A stretch of DNA of 64,000 nucleotides from Microbacterium oxydans (GTDB taxonomy: Bacteria > Actinomycetota > Actinomycetes > Actinomycetales > Microbacteriaceae): contig NZ_FMIR01000017.1 in the NCBI RefSeq assembly GCF_900095745.1, positions 124,001 to 188,000 on the forward strand, in the 5' to 3' direction. Within the stretch, counting starts at the first letter, position 1, and the number at the start of each line of letters is the position of its first letter. The translations under genes and the position numbers were made by a program. Shown piece after piece: positions 30,065 through 38,789 of this stretch. The notes below the pieces were generated by a model. It saw only the letters and a list, made by a program, of their open reading frames with translations. It was not told the DNA's origin and did not search any database.

Positions 30065-30798
30065 TGCACCTGGACGCCTTCGGGCAAGCGGGCGAACCAC
30101 CACTGCTGCTCCTGCACGGCGGGGGCGTCGCCGGATGGATGTGGGAGCCGATGCGCGCCCACCTGCCCCCTCACGCGAGGGTGCTGGTGCCGGACCTTCC
30201 GGGTCACGGCCGCAGCGCGGCGGAGAACTACACCTCCCACCGCGAGACCGTCGACCTGCTCGCGCGCATTCTCGAGGACGAGGGCCGCCCGGCCACGGTC
30301 GTCGGCTTCTCGCTCGGGGCGCAGCTCGCCGTGCTGCTCGCGGCTGTGCGACCCGACATCGTCGAACGAGTCGTCGTCATCAGCGCACAGGCCGCGCCTC
30401 TGCGCATGACAGGTCCGACAGTGGCGCTCCTCGGCGCGACCGCCGGGCTCGCGAAGAACGAGAGGTTCGCGCGCCTGCAGGCCCGGGAGCTCTTCGTACC
30501 GGAATCGCACATGGCCGCCTACCTGCAGACGTCGTCGTCGCTTTCCCGGGAGACGCTGCTCACCTCGGTCGAGGAGAACCTGCGATTCGTGCCGCCCGCC
30601 GGGTGGTCGACGTTCCCCGGGTCCGCACTGATCCTGGTCGGAGCCGCGGAGAAGAAGCTCATGAGGCGCTCGGCCGCGGCGCTGCACGCAGCGCTCCCCC
30701 ACAGCACGCTGGAGGTCGTCGACGGATGCGGACACGGTATCCCGCTGCAGAGACCCGAATGGCTCGCGCACCGCATCGAGGAGGCCCGCGGCGGATGA
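30061..30798 (+). CDS. Alpha/beta hydrolase (second of the operon)
   Basis: A 245-residue alpha/beta-fold hydrolase with LLLLHGGGVAGW near residues 15-26, nucleophile elbow GFSLGAQ (Ser84) and a C-terminal His in DGCGHGIPL. It is shorter than the first hydrolase of the operon and only distantly similar, so it is not a recent duplicate. The ATG overlaps the TetR stop codon (ATGA). Substrate unknown. Confidence 0.85.
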   Translation: MMHLDAFGQAGEPPLLLLHGGGVAGWMWEPMRAHLPPHARVLVPDLPGHGRSAAENYTSHRETVDLLARILEDEGRPATVVGFSLGAQLAVLLAAVRPDIVERVVVISAQAAPLRMTGPTVALLGATAGLAKNERFARLQARELFVPESHMAAYLQTSSSLSRETLLTSVEENLRFVPPAGWSTFPGSALILVGAAEKKLMRRSAAALHAALPHSTLEVVDGCGHGIPLQRPEWLAHRIEEARGG

Positions 30799-30816
30799 CG
30801 GCGCGGCCCGAGCGGT

Positions 30817-31674
30817 TCAGCTCGGGCAGACGCCCTTCTCCTGGAGCGACTCGTCGGTGACGATCGCGCCGTTCACGTCGATGTCGATCACCGCCGCACC
30901 GTCGACGATCTCCAGTCCGGTGAGGGTGAGCCCGGCCGGCAGCTGATCGGCGATGCACACCCGCTGCGGTTGCGTCAGGCCCTCGCCGAGCGAGCCCAGC
31001 GTCGAGCCGACCTGGTCGAGGTCGATGTCGAGTCCGCCGATGCTCGCCGCGACCGGCGTGAGCTCCAGGTCGCCCTCCACCGCGCCGGGTGTGAGCGTCA
31101 AAGAGAGCGGCACGGCCGCCCCGAACACGGTGATCGAGCCGCTCACCGTCGCGTTCGGCGCCGCGAACTCGACCGACTCGACGGGCAGCTCGGTTCCGGC
31201 GAGCAGGGAGGTGAACTCCGCCTGGTCGATGCGGATCGTGCCGGCAGCACCTCCGAGGTCGCCGCCGCGCAACGGGACTCCGGTCGCGGTGACGTCGGCC
31301 GCCCCCGTGATGCCCTCCAGCGTCACCGAGTCCGTCGACAGGTGCAGCGTGTCGAGGGAACCGCCGAGGAGCTGCGGGAGCAGCAGGCCCTGCGTCTCGA
31401 CGTCGAGCTGCTGGTCGGCGGGGAGGTCCAGCTGCTCGATGACGATCGACCGCACGATCCCCGGGAGCACCGCGCGGGCGATGAACTCGGCGGCGACCAC
31501 GAGCAGCGCCAGCACGACCACCACGATCAGCAGAACCCAGGGCCAGCGGCGGCGGGTGCGCGGCGCAGCATCGGCAGGCTGTTCGGCGACGTTCCCCGGG
31601 ATCACGAGCGTCGGATGATCGGCCGAGGCGTCCGGATACGGCAGGGTGTGGTTGTCGTCGCTCATGCCTGCCAT
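30817..31674 (-). CDS. DUF2993 (LmeA-family) membrane-anchored lipid-binding protein
   Basis: A 285-residue protein with a polar N-terminus, one membrane segment at about 48-70 preceded by RTRRRWPW, and an extracytoplasmic DUF2993 domain. In Mycobacterium, LmeA of this family binds phospholipids and is needed for lipomannan elongation, so a role in envelope lipoglycan is likely. Start ATG at 31674 or 31665. Convergent with the hydrolase operon, and 31 bp after argS on the same strand. Confidence 0.8.
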   Translation of the reverse strand: MAGMSDDNHTLPYPDASADHPTLVIPGNVAEQPADAAPRTRRRWPWVLLIVVVVLALLVVAAEFIARAVLPGIVRSIVIEQLDLPADQQLDVETQGLLLPQLLGGSLDTLHLSTDSVTLEGITGAADVTATGVPLRGGDLGGAAGTIRIDQAEFTSLLAGTELPVESVEFAAPNATVSGSITVFGAAVPLSLTLTPGAVEGDLELTPVAASIGGLDIDLDQVGSTLGSLGEGLTQPQRVCIADQLPAGLTLTGLEIVDGAAVIDIDVNGAIVTDESLQEKGVCPS

Positions 31675-31705
31675 CCTGCCGTACCCGACGGGATGGCCGC
31701 GCGCA

Positions 31706-33370
31706 TCACATGCGCTCGGGGGCGCTCACTCCGAGGAGATCGAGACCGTTGCGGAAGACCTGGCCGGCGGCGTCGTTCAGCCACAGACGCGTGCGGTGCA
31801 CGGTCTCGATCGGGTCGTCACCCTGCGGGATCACGCGGCAGTTGTCGTACCACCGGTGGTAGAGCCCGGCGAGCTCCTCGAGGTAGCGGGCGACACGGTG
31901 CGGTTCGCGGACCTCGGCGGCGAAAGCGACGATGCGCGGGAACTCCTGCAGCGCGCCCAGCAGAGCGGCCTCGGATTCGTGCGTGAGCGTCTCGGGGGCG
32001 AATTCCGACCGATCGACACCCGAATCAGCGGCGTTCCGCGCGACGTTGTGCGTGCGGGCGTGGGCGTACTGTACGTAGAAGACCGGGTTGTCGTTCGTGC
32101 GCTTCTGCAGCAGTTCGGGGTCGAGGTCGAGCGGCGAGTCCGCGGGCGACCGCTCCAGCGAGTACCGCAGCGCATCGGTGCCGAGCCAGTCGAGCAGGTC
32201 GTCCATCTCGATGATGTTGCCGGCACGCTTGCTGAGGCGGGCGCCGTTGATCGAGACCATCTGCCCGATCAGCACCTGGACGTTCTTCTCCGGGTCTTCA
32301 CCCGCGGCGCCCGCCACCGCCTTCAGACGGTGCACGTAGCCGTGGTGGTCGGCGCCAAGGAGGTAGATCTTGTTCTGGAACCCGCGGTCGCCCTTATTCA
32401 GGTAGTACGCGGCGTCGGCGGCGAAGTAGGTGTACTCGCCGTTCGAGCGACGGATCACACGGTCCTTGTCGTCGCCGAAGTCGGTCGTGCGCACCCACAC
32501 GGCGCCATCCTCATCGAAGACGTGACCCTGCTCGCGCAGACGGTCGACGGCCTGGTCGATCAGGCTCGTGCCGGACGCATCCTTGGCGTGTAGGGTGCGC
32601 TCGGAGAACCAGACGTCGAACGGCACGTTGAACCGATCGAGCGAGCTCTTGATCTCGGCGAGCTGGAACTCGTAGGCGAGCTCGAGCGCGACGGACGACT
32701 GCTCGCTCTCGGGAAGCTGCAGCAGGTCGGGACGCGACTCGAGCACCCGGCCGGCGAGCGTCGCGATGTACGCACCGGGGTAGCCACCCTCGGGAGTCGG
32801 CTCGCCCTTGGCAGCCGCGAGGATGGAGACGGCGAAGCGGTCCATCTGCGCGCCGGCGTCGTTGATGTAGTACTCGCGCACCGCATGCGCGCCGCTCGCC
32901 AGCAGCAGACGCACGATCGAGTCGCCGAGCGCCGCCCAGCGGGTGTGCGCGATGTGGAGAGGCCCGGTCGGGTTCGCGGAGACGAACTCGACGTTCACGC
33001 TGACGCCCTCCTGCGACGCATTCGTGCCGTAGGTGGTGCCGGCGTCGACGATGACCTTCGCCAGTGCGCCCGCGGCGGCGGCATCGAGACGGATGTTGAT
33101 GAACCCCGGACCGGCGACCTCGGTGCTCGCGATGCCGTCGACAGCGGCGAGACCGTCGGCGATCTGCTGCGCGAGCTCGCGCGGGTTCGTGCCGAACGGC
33201 TTCGCGAGCCGCATGGCGATGTTCGATGCCCAGTCGCCGTGGTCACGGTTGCGCGGGCGCTCCAGCACGATGTCGGCTGCGGAGACTCCGAGCGGCTCGC
33301 CGGGACGTCGTTCCTCGGCGATCGGGGCGAGGACGGCGAGGAAGGCGGCAGCAAGGGTTTCGGGGTTCAT
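31706..33370 (-). CDS. argS: Arginyl-tRNA synthetase
   Basis: A 554-residue class I synthetase that charges tRNA-Arg. The HIGH-type motif is in NPTGPLHIAHTRWAALGD (139-142 HIAH), and a KMSKS-like GARLSKRAGN loop lies further on. The N-terminal additional domain specific to ArgS and the C-terminal DALR anticodon-binding domain are present. Start ATG with GAGGGGG upstream and a TAAACT hexamer nine bases from the ATG. A tRNA-Arg(CCG) gene lies 0.9 kb away. Confidence 0.97.
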   Translation of the reverse strand: MNPETLAAAFLAVLAPIAEERRPGEPLGVSAADIVLERPRNRDHGDWASNIAMRLAKPFGTNPRELAQQIADGLAAVDGIASTEVAGPGFINIRLDAAAAGALAKVIVDAGTTYGTNASQEGVSVNVEFVSANPTGPLHIAHTRWAALGDSIVRLLLASGAHAVREYYINDAGAQMDRFAVSILAAAKGEPTPEGGYPGAYIATLAGRVLESRPDLLQLPESEQSSVALELAYEFQLAEIKSSLDRFNVPFDVWFSERTLHAKDASGTSLIDQAVDRLREQGHVFDEDGAVWVRTTDFGDDKDRVIRRSNGEYTYFAADAAYYLNKGDRGFQNKIYLLGADHHGYVHRLKAVAGAAGEDPEKNVQVLIGQMVSINGARLSKRAGNIIEMDDLLDWLGTDALRYSLERSPADSPLDLDPELLQKRTNDNPVFYVQYAHARTHNVARNAADSGVDRSEFAPETLTHESEAALLGALQEFPRIVAFAAEVREPHRVARYLEELAGLYHRWYDNCRVIPQGDDPIETVHRTRLWLNDAAGQVFRNGLDLLGVSAPERM

Positions 33371-33427
33371 AGCCCCCTCAGTTTACGGGTCGGGGACAGG
33401 CCATCCGACGGCGCGGGGCGCGCGGAA

Positions 33428-33456
33428 TTCGCAATCGGCGCGCAGTGATCTACTCT
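33428..33456 (+). promoter_or_regulatory. Leaderless promoter of the SGNH hydrolase gene
   Basis: TTCGCA (33428-33433), 17-base spacer, TACTCT (33451-33456), six bases, then the ATG at 33463. Both boxes and the spacing fit a vegetative sigma factor with transcription starting at the start codon. Confidence 0.55.
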
Positions 33457-33462
33457 CAACCC

Positions 33463-34278
33463 ATGAAGGCCCCCGCCACCCGTCGTCGACTGCGCACCGC
33501 AGGGGTCGCCATCGCACTCCTCCTCGCCGTCGCGGCAGGCGTCCTCGGCATGTGGCGGCCGTGGACATCGCCGCCCTCCGCCGCCCCCATCGGCGCCCCG
33601 GTCGCGGCCGCCGGCGCGGCCTCCGAAGCGATCGCGCCGGCTCCCCTCACACTGCCGGACCACCCGACCGTGCTGGTGTTCGGAGACAGCTGGACCTACG
33701 GCTCGGCGGCGACCGTCCCGACGCTCGGCTACGCGTACCTCCTGGCCGATCTGATCGACGGCGAGACGATCGTGAACGGTGTCCGCGGCAGCGGTTATCT
33801 GAAGCCCGGCCTCGACGGCCCGACCTTCGGCGAGCGCATCGCGACACTCGACCCCTCGCTCGCGCCCGACCTCGTGATCATCCAGGGCTCGATCAACGAC
33901 CGGGCGCAGGGCGTCGAGGGCTACCGCGAGGCCGTGACCTCCGCGTGGGACGCCCTGGCCGCCACATATCCGGATGCGGTCATCGTCGTGCTGGGCCCGG
34001 CACCGCACGAGCTGCCGGTCGGGGCTGCGACCGCGCGCATCGACACGGATCTCGGTGAGCTCGCCGGAGCCCGCGGCTGGTGGTACATCTCCCCCATCGC
34101 CCGGAGCTGGATCACCGAGCAGAACTATCTCGACGTGATCGACGTCGAGGTCGGACGCAAGCATCCCTCCACCGACGGGCACCGGTATCTGGCCGAGAAA
34201 CTCGCCGCAGCGCTCGAAGAGCTGCGCGCCGCGCCGGTCACCGAAGCCGGTGGGTCGGAGACGACCCCCGACGAGTGA
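33463..34278 (+). CDS. Secreted or membrane-anchored SGNH/GDSL hydrolase
   Basis: A 271-residue SGNH esterase/lipase-type enzyme with an N-terminal signal anchor (basic RRRLR, then a hydrophobic stretch at about 14-31). Block I is VFGDSWTYG with nucleophile Ser76, the Asn block is QGSINDRAQG, and the catalytic Asp/His block is HPSTDGHRY. It should act outside the membrane on wall or lipid esters; the target is unknown. Start ATG at 33463, leaderless. The upstream tRNA-independent promoter is described separately. Confidence 0.87.
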   Translation: MKAPATRRRLRTAGVAIALLLAVAAGVLGMWRPWTSPPSAAPIGAPVAAAGAASEAIAPAPLTLPDHPTVLVFGDSWTYGSAATVPTLGYAYLLADLIDGETIVNGVRGSGYLKPGLDGPTFGERIATLDPSLAPDLVIIQGSINDRAQGVEGYREAVTSAWDALAATYPDAVIVVLGPAPHELPVGAATARIDTDLGELAGARGWWYISPIARSWITEQNYLDVIDVEVGRKHPSTDGHRYLAEKLAAALEELRAAPVTEAGGSETTPDE

Positions 34279-34294
34279 TATTGTCGATCGGTAC

Positions 34295-34367
34295 GCCTCC
34301 GTAGCTCAGTGGATAGAGCGCCGGTTTCCGGTACCGTAGGTCGCAGGTTCGACTCCTGTCGGGGGCA
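34295..34367 (+). tRNA. tRNA-Arg (anticodon CCG)
   Basis: A 73-base cloverleaf: acceptor GCCTCCG/CGGGGGC, D-arm GCTC/GAGC, anticodon loop TTCCGGT with CCG, T-arm GCAGG/CCTGT with loop TTCGACT, discriminator A. The first pair of the anticodon stem (27-43) is C-T, a mismatch; the other four pair. CCA is not encoded. It reads the CGG codon, frequent in this genome. Confidence 0.95.
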
Positions 34368-34390
34368 CACAGACCAACTGCAATGAAGAG

Positions 34391-34413
34391 ACCCCGCCTG
34401 ATCCAGGCGGGGT
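34391..34413 (+). terminator. Terminator after tRNA-Arg
   Basis: ACCCCGCCTG and CAGGCGGGGT pair perfectly around a 3-base loop, followed by TTTCGT. It is 23 bases past the tRNA end and faces it. Confidence 0.85.
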
Positions 34414-34480
34414 TTCGTCGTTGCGGGCGTGGCGGCGCCGAGCGGACGAGTCGACGCCGGACGCACTCGCTTCAGGCGGT

Positions 34481-34807
34481 TCAGCCGGACGGGTTCTCCA
34501 GCGGGAACCCGTTCTCGTCGGTCGTGTCCGTCCCCGCCCCGGTGAGGGGCTTCTCCCCCACGACAGCCACATCATCGTCCGGGGCGCCACCGTCCGTGAT
34601 CGTTCCTGTCGGCTCGCTGTCTTGAACAACGTGCGTCACGCCGTGTGCTTGGGCGAGGGCATCCGCCTCCTCTATCGCCTCGTCGCGGCTGCTGTAGCTG
34701 CGCGAGAGATCAGGCGCACCTTCGACCTCGTTCACCCATTGGCCGTTCTTCGCTCTCGTGACGACTCGCTTCACGCCGTCAGAAACGCCTTCCGGTGTCG
34801 ATTCCAT
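34481..34807 (-). CDS. DUF2188-type small protein
   Basis: A 108-residue soluble protein. Residues about 12-65 resemble DUF2188: a tryptophan-containing NGQWVNEVEGAP, then SRDEAIEEADALAQAHG, then THVVQDSEPTGTITDGG. The C-terminal third is acidic and Gly/Asp-rich. The family has no known function; members are often induced by stress. Start ATG with GGAGGAGGAG upstream, a strong site. Followed upstream on the same strand by a second small gene. Confidence 0.75.
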   Translation of the reverse strand: MESTPEGVSDGVKRVVTRAKNGQWVNEVEGAPDLSRSYSSRDEAIEEADALAQAHGVTHVVQDSEPTGTITDGGAPDDDVAVVGEKPLTGAGTDTTDENGFPLENPSG

Positions 34808-34842
34808 CTCTCTCCTCCTCCTTCATCACGTCACCCGCATCG

Positions 34843-35187
34843 TCACATCAGGGATGAGTCGTACCCGTCGGGATGCTCCGGCTCCTCGCCCGGCTCGAAC
34901 GCCGGTCCAGCTTTCGGTGTCAGTGCGTGCGCACGCGCGAGAAGTCGTCTCGCTGCGCCTTCATCGTCATCGATCTCCGGGGCGAGGCCCGCGTCGATCA
35001 CGGCGATGGGAAGCATCGTTCCGAGCGCCAGGCGGACATTCGAGCGCTCACCACCGGAGCCGACGACGGGGATCTCGACGACGTCGTTGCGTCGCTCCTC
35101 CGTCAATGCCAGCCAGTACTGGACCACCGCATCGGCCGTCGCGTCGCCGGTCAGATAGCTTCCGACCTGGGTGATGAGCGTCTTCAT
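34843..35187 (-). CDS. Small hypothetical protein
   Basis: A 114-residue protein that I do not recognise. It has a helix-like N-terminal half (TADAVVQYWLALTEERRN), a middle segment with GGERSNVRLALGTMLPIAVID, and an acidic, Pro-rich C-terminus. No signal or membrane segment. ATG at 35187 is chosen because GGGAG lies five bases upstream. It probably shares a transcript with the DUF2188 gene, 35 bp away. A TAGTGT hexamer at about 35244-35249 on the minus strand may be its -10 box. Confidence 0.65.
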   Translation of the reverse strand: MKTLITQVGSYLTGDATADAVVQYWLALTEERRNDVVEIPVVGSGGERSNVRLALGTMLPIAVIDAGLAPEIDDDEGAARRLLARAHALTPKAGPAFEPGEEPEHPDGYDSSLM

Positions 35188-35464
35188 GGTCACTCCCTGG
35201 ACTCGTCCGGCTGCTTCGCCGCCGGGTCCGTGGCGGCGCTTTCACACTAGGTCGAGCCATTCCCACACGTGACCCCCTTGCGAATTCGGCCTCGCGATGA
35301 TTCAGTACGGATCCTCGACCGACGGTGACCCGACTGGAGGTACACATCGCGGCCCTACGGTCGACGGCATCGCCCCCACCGGGTGACCGATGACTGCGCG
35401 ATGACACCGCGGGTGCGACCCTGGAGGCGATTGCCGCCCACTCATCGAGACGCGAGGACCCGAC

Positions 35465-36418
35465 ATGACCGATCACAGTTCTCTCCCGTCCTGGCGCGAC
35501 ACCACGACGCGCAAGGACATCGAGGCCTTCGTCGCCTCCGTCACGGAAGGCCCGGATGCGGTGCCTGTCGAGGAGCGCATCGCCGTGTTCGACAACGACG
35601 GCACACTGTGGTCCGAGAAGCCGATGCCCACGCAACTGCACTACGTGGTCGAGCAATGGCGCGCGGCTGCGGAACGCACGCCGGAACTCGCCGAGCGGCA
35701 ACCATACCTCGCCGCGGTGAGCGGCGACTTCGGCTGGCTGAGCACGGCGATCGACAAGCACTACGGCGGCGACGACTCCGATCTGAAGACCATCATCCAG
35801 GCGCTCGTCGGGCTCACCGACGGGATGAGCGTGGAGGACTACGCGCTCTCCGTCGGGGAGTTCTATCGGACGGCGCAGCATCCGGCCCTGAAGCGGCCGT
35901 ACGCCGACGCCGTGTACCAGCCGATGGTCGAGCTGCTCCGGTACCTGGAGGGGCACGGCTTCACCTGCTACATCGTGTCGGGCGGCGAGCGCGACTTCAT
36001 GCGCCCCATGACGCAGGCCAACTACGGCATCCCGCCGGAGCGCGTCGTGGGCTCGGCATTCGGTCTCACCTGGGACGACGCCGACGCGACCGTGAAGTAC
36101 TCGTCATCCCTCGCATTCTTCGACGACGGGCCCGAGAAGCCGGTGCGTATCTGGAGCCGCATCGGTCGGCGACCGTTGTTCGCCGGGGGCAACTCGAACG
36201 GCGACACGGCCATGCTCGACTTCGCCCGCAAGGGCCCGCGCCCCGGCTTCGCGATCCTGGTCCACCACGACGACCCCGACCGCGGCGACGCGCCCTACGA
36301 CGCGGGTGCCGAGAAGGCGCTCGCGGCAGCCGACGACAGTGGGTACACCGTCGTGAGCGTCAGAGACGATTGGGCGACCGTATTCCCCCAGGCCGCCTCA
36401 GAAGTCGACGGCGCCTGA
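35465..36418 (+). CDS. HAD-superfamily hydrolase
   Basis: A 317-residue HAD hydrolase. Motif I is FDNDGTLWS with nucleophile Asp43 and acid Asp45; motif II is the Ser in IVSGGERDF; motif IV is GGNSNGDTAM. It resembles the phosphoserine-phosphatase-like branch (haloacid dehalogenase-like, soluble). The long helical insertion between motifs I and II is the cap. Substrate unknown. Start ATG with GAGGA upstream. The roughly 280 bp in front hold no other gene. Confidence 0.85.
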   Translation: MTDHSSLPSWRDTTTRKDIEAFVASVTEGPDAVPVEERIAVFDNDGTLWSEKPMPTQLHYVVEQWRAAAERTPELAERQPYLAAVSGDFGWLSTAIDKHYGGDDSDLKTIIQALVGLTDGMSVEDYALSVGEFYRTAQHPALKRPYADAVYQPMVELLRYLEGHGFTCYIVSGGERDFMRPMTQANYGIPPERVVGSAFGLTWDDADATVKYSSSLAFFDDGPEKPVRIWSRIGRRPLFAGGNSNGDTAMLDFARKGPRPGFAILVHHDDPDRGDAPYDAGAEKALAAADDSGYTVVSVRDDWATVFPQAASEVDGA

Positions 36419-36425
36419 ACCGCAC

Positions 36426-36466
36426 CGGAGGATGCCCGGGGAGCACGTCTCTCCGGGCATCCTCCG
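36426..36466. terminator. Bidirectional terminator
   Basis: Perfect 14-base arms (36426-36439 and 36453-36466) with a 13-base loop lie exactly between the convergent HAD gene and the membrane-protein gene, so the hairpin can stop transcription from both sides. Confidence 0.85.
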
Positions 36467-36475
36467 TGTGGCTGC

Positions 36476-37861
36476 TCACGAAGCGGCGGTGACCACCGGA
36501 GATTCCGGGTCTGCGGTCTCGATCCCCACGCCATCCGTCTCGGGCGTCCCCGGCTCTTCCGGAGGAGCCGCCACCGCGGTCGGACGCCGCAGCAGCTCGA
36601 TCAGGATCATGAACACGATCAGTCCGATCGTCACGCCGATCACGCTCCCGAATGAGACGGGTCGTGTCACGATCAGGATGAGCAGTGCGAGGGCCATCCC
36701 GACGATGACGATCGGGCCGTGGAACCTGTCGACCGCGAGGCCGAATCGTCCGGTGGACAGTCCCCGTCGCTCCCAGGTCCCGCGCACCGCGGAGAAGCCG
36801 CTCTCGAGAACACCACGACTGGCCGTGGCGCTGCGGCTCGAACCGGCGAGCCAGGCCCACACCGCGATGAGCACGCCGACCATCGCCAGTGCCACGATCG
36901 TCGAGCTCAGCAGCGAGGTCACCTCGTCGAACAGCGCCTGAGCGGCCGCCGACGTCATGATCGACGGGCTCACAGCACCGATGAAGAACGTGCGTCCGAT
37001 GCCCATCCCCGCGGAGAGCAGCAGGAAGGCGACCGCGAACGCGGCACTGGTCCAGAAGAGCGCACGCGAACGGTTGCGGGCGATCAGGATGCCGGCGACC
37101 ACGAGTCCGAGTACGACCCAGGGCAGCCAGAACCCCGCGGCGACCGCGATCTGGTAGATGGTCCGGACGAGCACCAGAGCGTCCGCCTGGGCGATAGGGA
37201 TCGACCGGTCGATCTCCGGGATCAGATCGGCGAAGCCGACACCACGCTCCGTCAGCACGGACTTGACCCGCTCGACGACGAGGCCGAGGTCGATCGACAG
37301 CACCCCGTCGTCCGCCAGCTGCAAGGCGGTGTCCGGGCTGTTCTGCATGATCGCGACCGCGCGCTCATGCGTGAAACGCAGCGACTGCGCCCAGATGTCG
37401 GCGAACTGGTCCGAGGCGACGACGTCGTGGATCACCCCGTCGACGAGCGATGTCAGTCCGCTCGCCGCCGGTGCCTCCAGGAGGGTCAGCGCCGATGCCG
37501 CACGCGGAGGGAGATCGAGCTCGCGTAGTCCATCGAACACCTCGCCGACCACAGCCGTGAGGTCGACCTGCTCCTGGATCGCGGCGCTGGCCTGAGCGGC
37601 GACGAAGTCCTGCACGTCGGGATCCTCGGCCAGGGGCGCGAAGGTCGCGACGAACCGATCGGCGTCGACCAGCTGCAGGCGTGCCCACGTACCCATCGCC
37701 GCGATCGGCGCCAGCAGCACCGCCACCGCGAGCACGATTCCGGCGACGATGCTCCGGCCGACGGGTCGGCGACGAGGCTTCTCGCGCGTCTCGATCTTGA
37801 GCGTCTGGTTCTCCTGCTCGAGGAGCAGCACCCGCGCTCGCAGATCATCCAGTTCGCTCAT
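36476..37861 (-). CDS. Multi-pass membrane protein with large extracytoplasmic loop
   Basis: A 461-residue membrane protein seen in actinobacteria but without an assigned function. Residues 1-25 form a short coiled coil (ELDDLRARVLLLEQENQTL); a first membrane segment is at about 36-57; a large extracytoplasmic domain of about 165 residues follows; then about five hydrophobic segments and an acidic Pro/Glu tail. No catalytic motif is seen. Start ATG with GGAGGAG upstream. It follows the SHOCT gene by 57 bp, so it probably shares that transcript. Confidence 0.7.
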   Translation of the reverse strand: MSELDDLRARVLLLEQENQTLKIETREKPRRRPVGRSIVAGIVLAVAVLLAPIAAMGTWARLQLVDADRFVATFAPLAEDPDVQDFVAAQASAAIQEQVDLTAVVGEVFDGLRELDLPPRAASALTLLEAPAASGLTSLVDGVIHDVVASDQFADIWAQSLRFTHERAVAIMQNSPDTALQLADDGVLSIDLGLVVERVKSVLTERGVGFADLIPEIDRSIPIAQADALVLVRTIYQIAVAAGFWLPWVVLGLVVAGILIARNRSRALFWTSAAFAVAFLLLSAGMGIGRTFFIGAVSPSIMTSAAAQALFDEVTSLLSSTIVALAMVGVLIAVWAWLAGSSRSATASRGVLESGFSAVRGTWERRGLSTGRFGLAVDRFHGPIVIVGMALALLILIVTRPVSFGSVIGVTIGLIVFMILIELLRRPTAVAAPPEEPGTPETDGVGIETADPESPVVTAAS

Positions 37862-37918
37862 TCGCTCTCCTCCTCTATACGTCGCATCACACGCGTCCGT
37901 CCCCGCCGATCGCTCCCC

Positions 37919-38275
37919 TCAGCTCAGGAGCTTCTGCTTCGCCGCAGCGAACTCCGTCTCGGACAGCACACCTGCGTCTTTCAGCGACGCCAGCTGCTGC
38001 AGCTTCGCGATCAGATCGTCTGTTCCACCCGTCGCACTCGCCGGGGCCGGTGGGGCCGCGTACTGAGAGGCCGCATTCTGCGCCGCGGCGTCGACCTGCG
38101 CCTGCTGCTGCGCGGCCTCATACTGCTGCTGCTCGTACTGCCCCTGCGCACGCTCCTGCTGATGCCGGGACATCGCACCACCGACAGCCGACGCCGTTCC
38201 CGCGACCACCGCCGTCCTGGCGGCCAGTCCGATCAGTCCCGGGCGACCGAATCTTCTCAAGGGCATGTCATTCAC
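37919..38275 (-). CDS. SHOCT-domain protein (first)
   Basis: A 118-residue protein: a Gly/Ala-rich hydrophobic N-terminal stretch at about 12-36, a Gln/Ala-rich linker at 38-75 (QQQYEAAQQQAQ), and a C-terminal SHOCT domain (DLIAKLQQLASLKDAGVLSE). SHOCT is a short oligomerisation module. It overlaps the DUF6325 gene by eight bases at the ATG 38275; ATG 38266 has better spacing to GGAAGG. The SHOCT plus DUF6325 pairing appears again, on the other strand, at 40108-40942. Confidence 0.78.
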   Translation of the reverse strand: MNDMPLRRFGRPGLIGLAARTAVVAGTASAVGGAMSRHQQERAQGQYEQQQYEAAQQQAQVDAAAQNAASQYAAPPAPASATGGTDDLIAKLQQLASLKDAGVLSETEFAAAKQKLLS

Positions 38276-38702
38276 CTTCCTGATCGAGGATGTCCATCAT
38301 GGCGTTCACGACGGGGGCGGGCACACGCTCGCTGCGGAGCACCTGACCACCGGAGGCGGCGAGGTTCTGCGCGAGAGTGCGGGCGAAGGCGAGCTCCAGG
38401 ACGACGACGGCAGCGGACTGACCGGGGGCGAGGGCACCCGCCAGAGCCTCCACGTCTTCTTCGCCGGCGAGCCCAGCGGCGAGCGGCTCGAAGTCATCGA
38501 GCCCGAGTGAGCCGTCGTCCGAGTCGAGTTCAACGATCTCGACCTCCCCGGCGGCCGATTTCGACAACAGAACGAAGTCGAGCAGGCGCACGACCCCACT
38601 GTCGATGAGGTCGGTCAGCGCGCGGAACGTCGACGGGTCTGGACGCTCACCCTCGAACCCGACGAGGTAGAACTCGGCGGGGCCGAATCGGAAGTCATTC
38701 AT
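38268..38702 (-). CDS. DUF6325-family protein (first)
   Basis: A 144-residue soluble protein of the DUF6325 (former DUF1269-like) family. The core SGVVRLLDFVLLSK and a later PGQSAAVVVLELAFAR match the second copy at 40517 (SGAIRLLDFLLI, GSLAALILVEPTWSE), and the two align over the full length with matching starts. Function is unknown; the fold is probably ferredoxin-like. Start ATG with AAAGGA upstream. First gene of a DUF6325-SHOCT-membrane protein group. Confidence 0.8.
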   Translation of the reverse strand: MNDFRFGPAEFYLVGFEGERPDPSTFRALTDLIDSGVVRLLDFVLLSKSAAGEVEIVELDSDDGSLGLDDFEPLAAGLAGEEDVEALAGALAPGQSAAVVVLELAFARTLAQNLAASGGQVLRSERVPAPVVNAMMDILDQEGE

Positions 38703-38789
38703 GGATTGTCCTTTCTCACGGTGGCGACGTACCGGGACTCTGCCGCCATGTTCGCACCGGCGCGCTCGAGGTCATGGCCGCGCTCACCC

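Noticed and set aside
34295..34413. tRNA-Arg as an integration site for an island covering 34.4-58 kb
   Set aside because: No integrase gene and no visible copy of the tRNA 3' end further along; base composition looks similar to the rest of the window.
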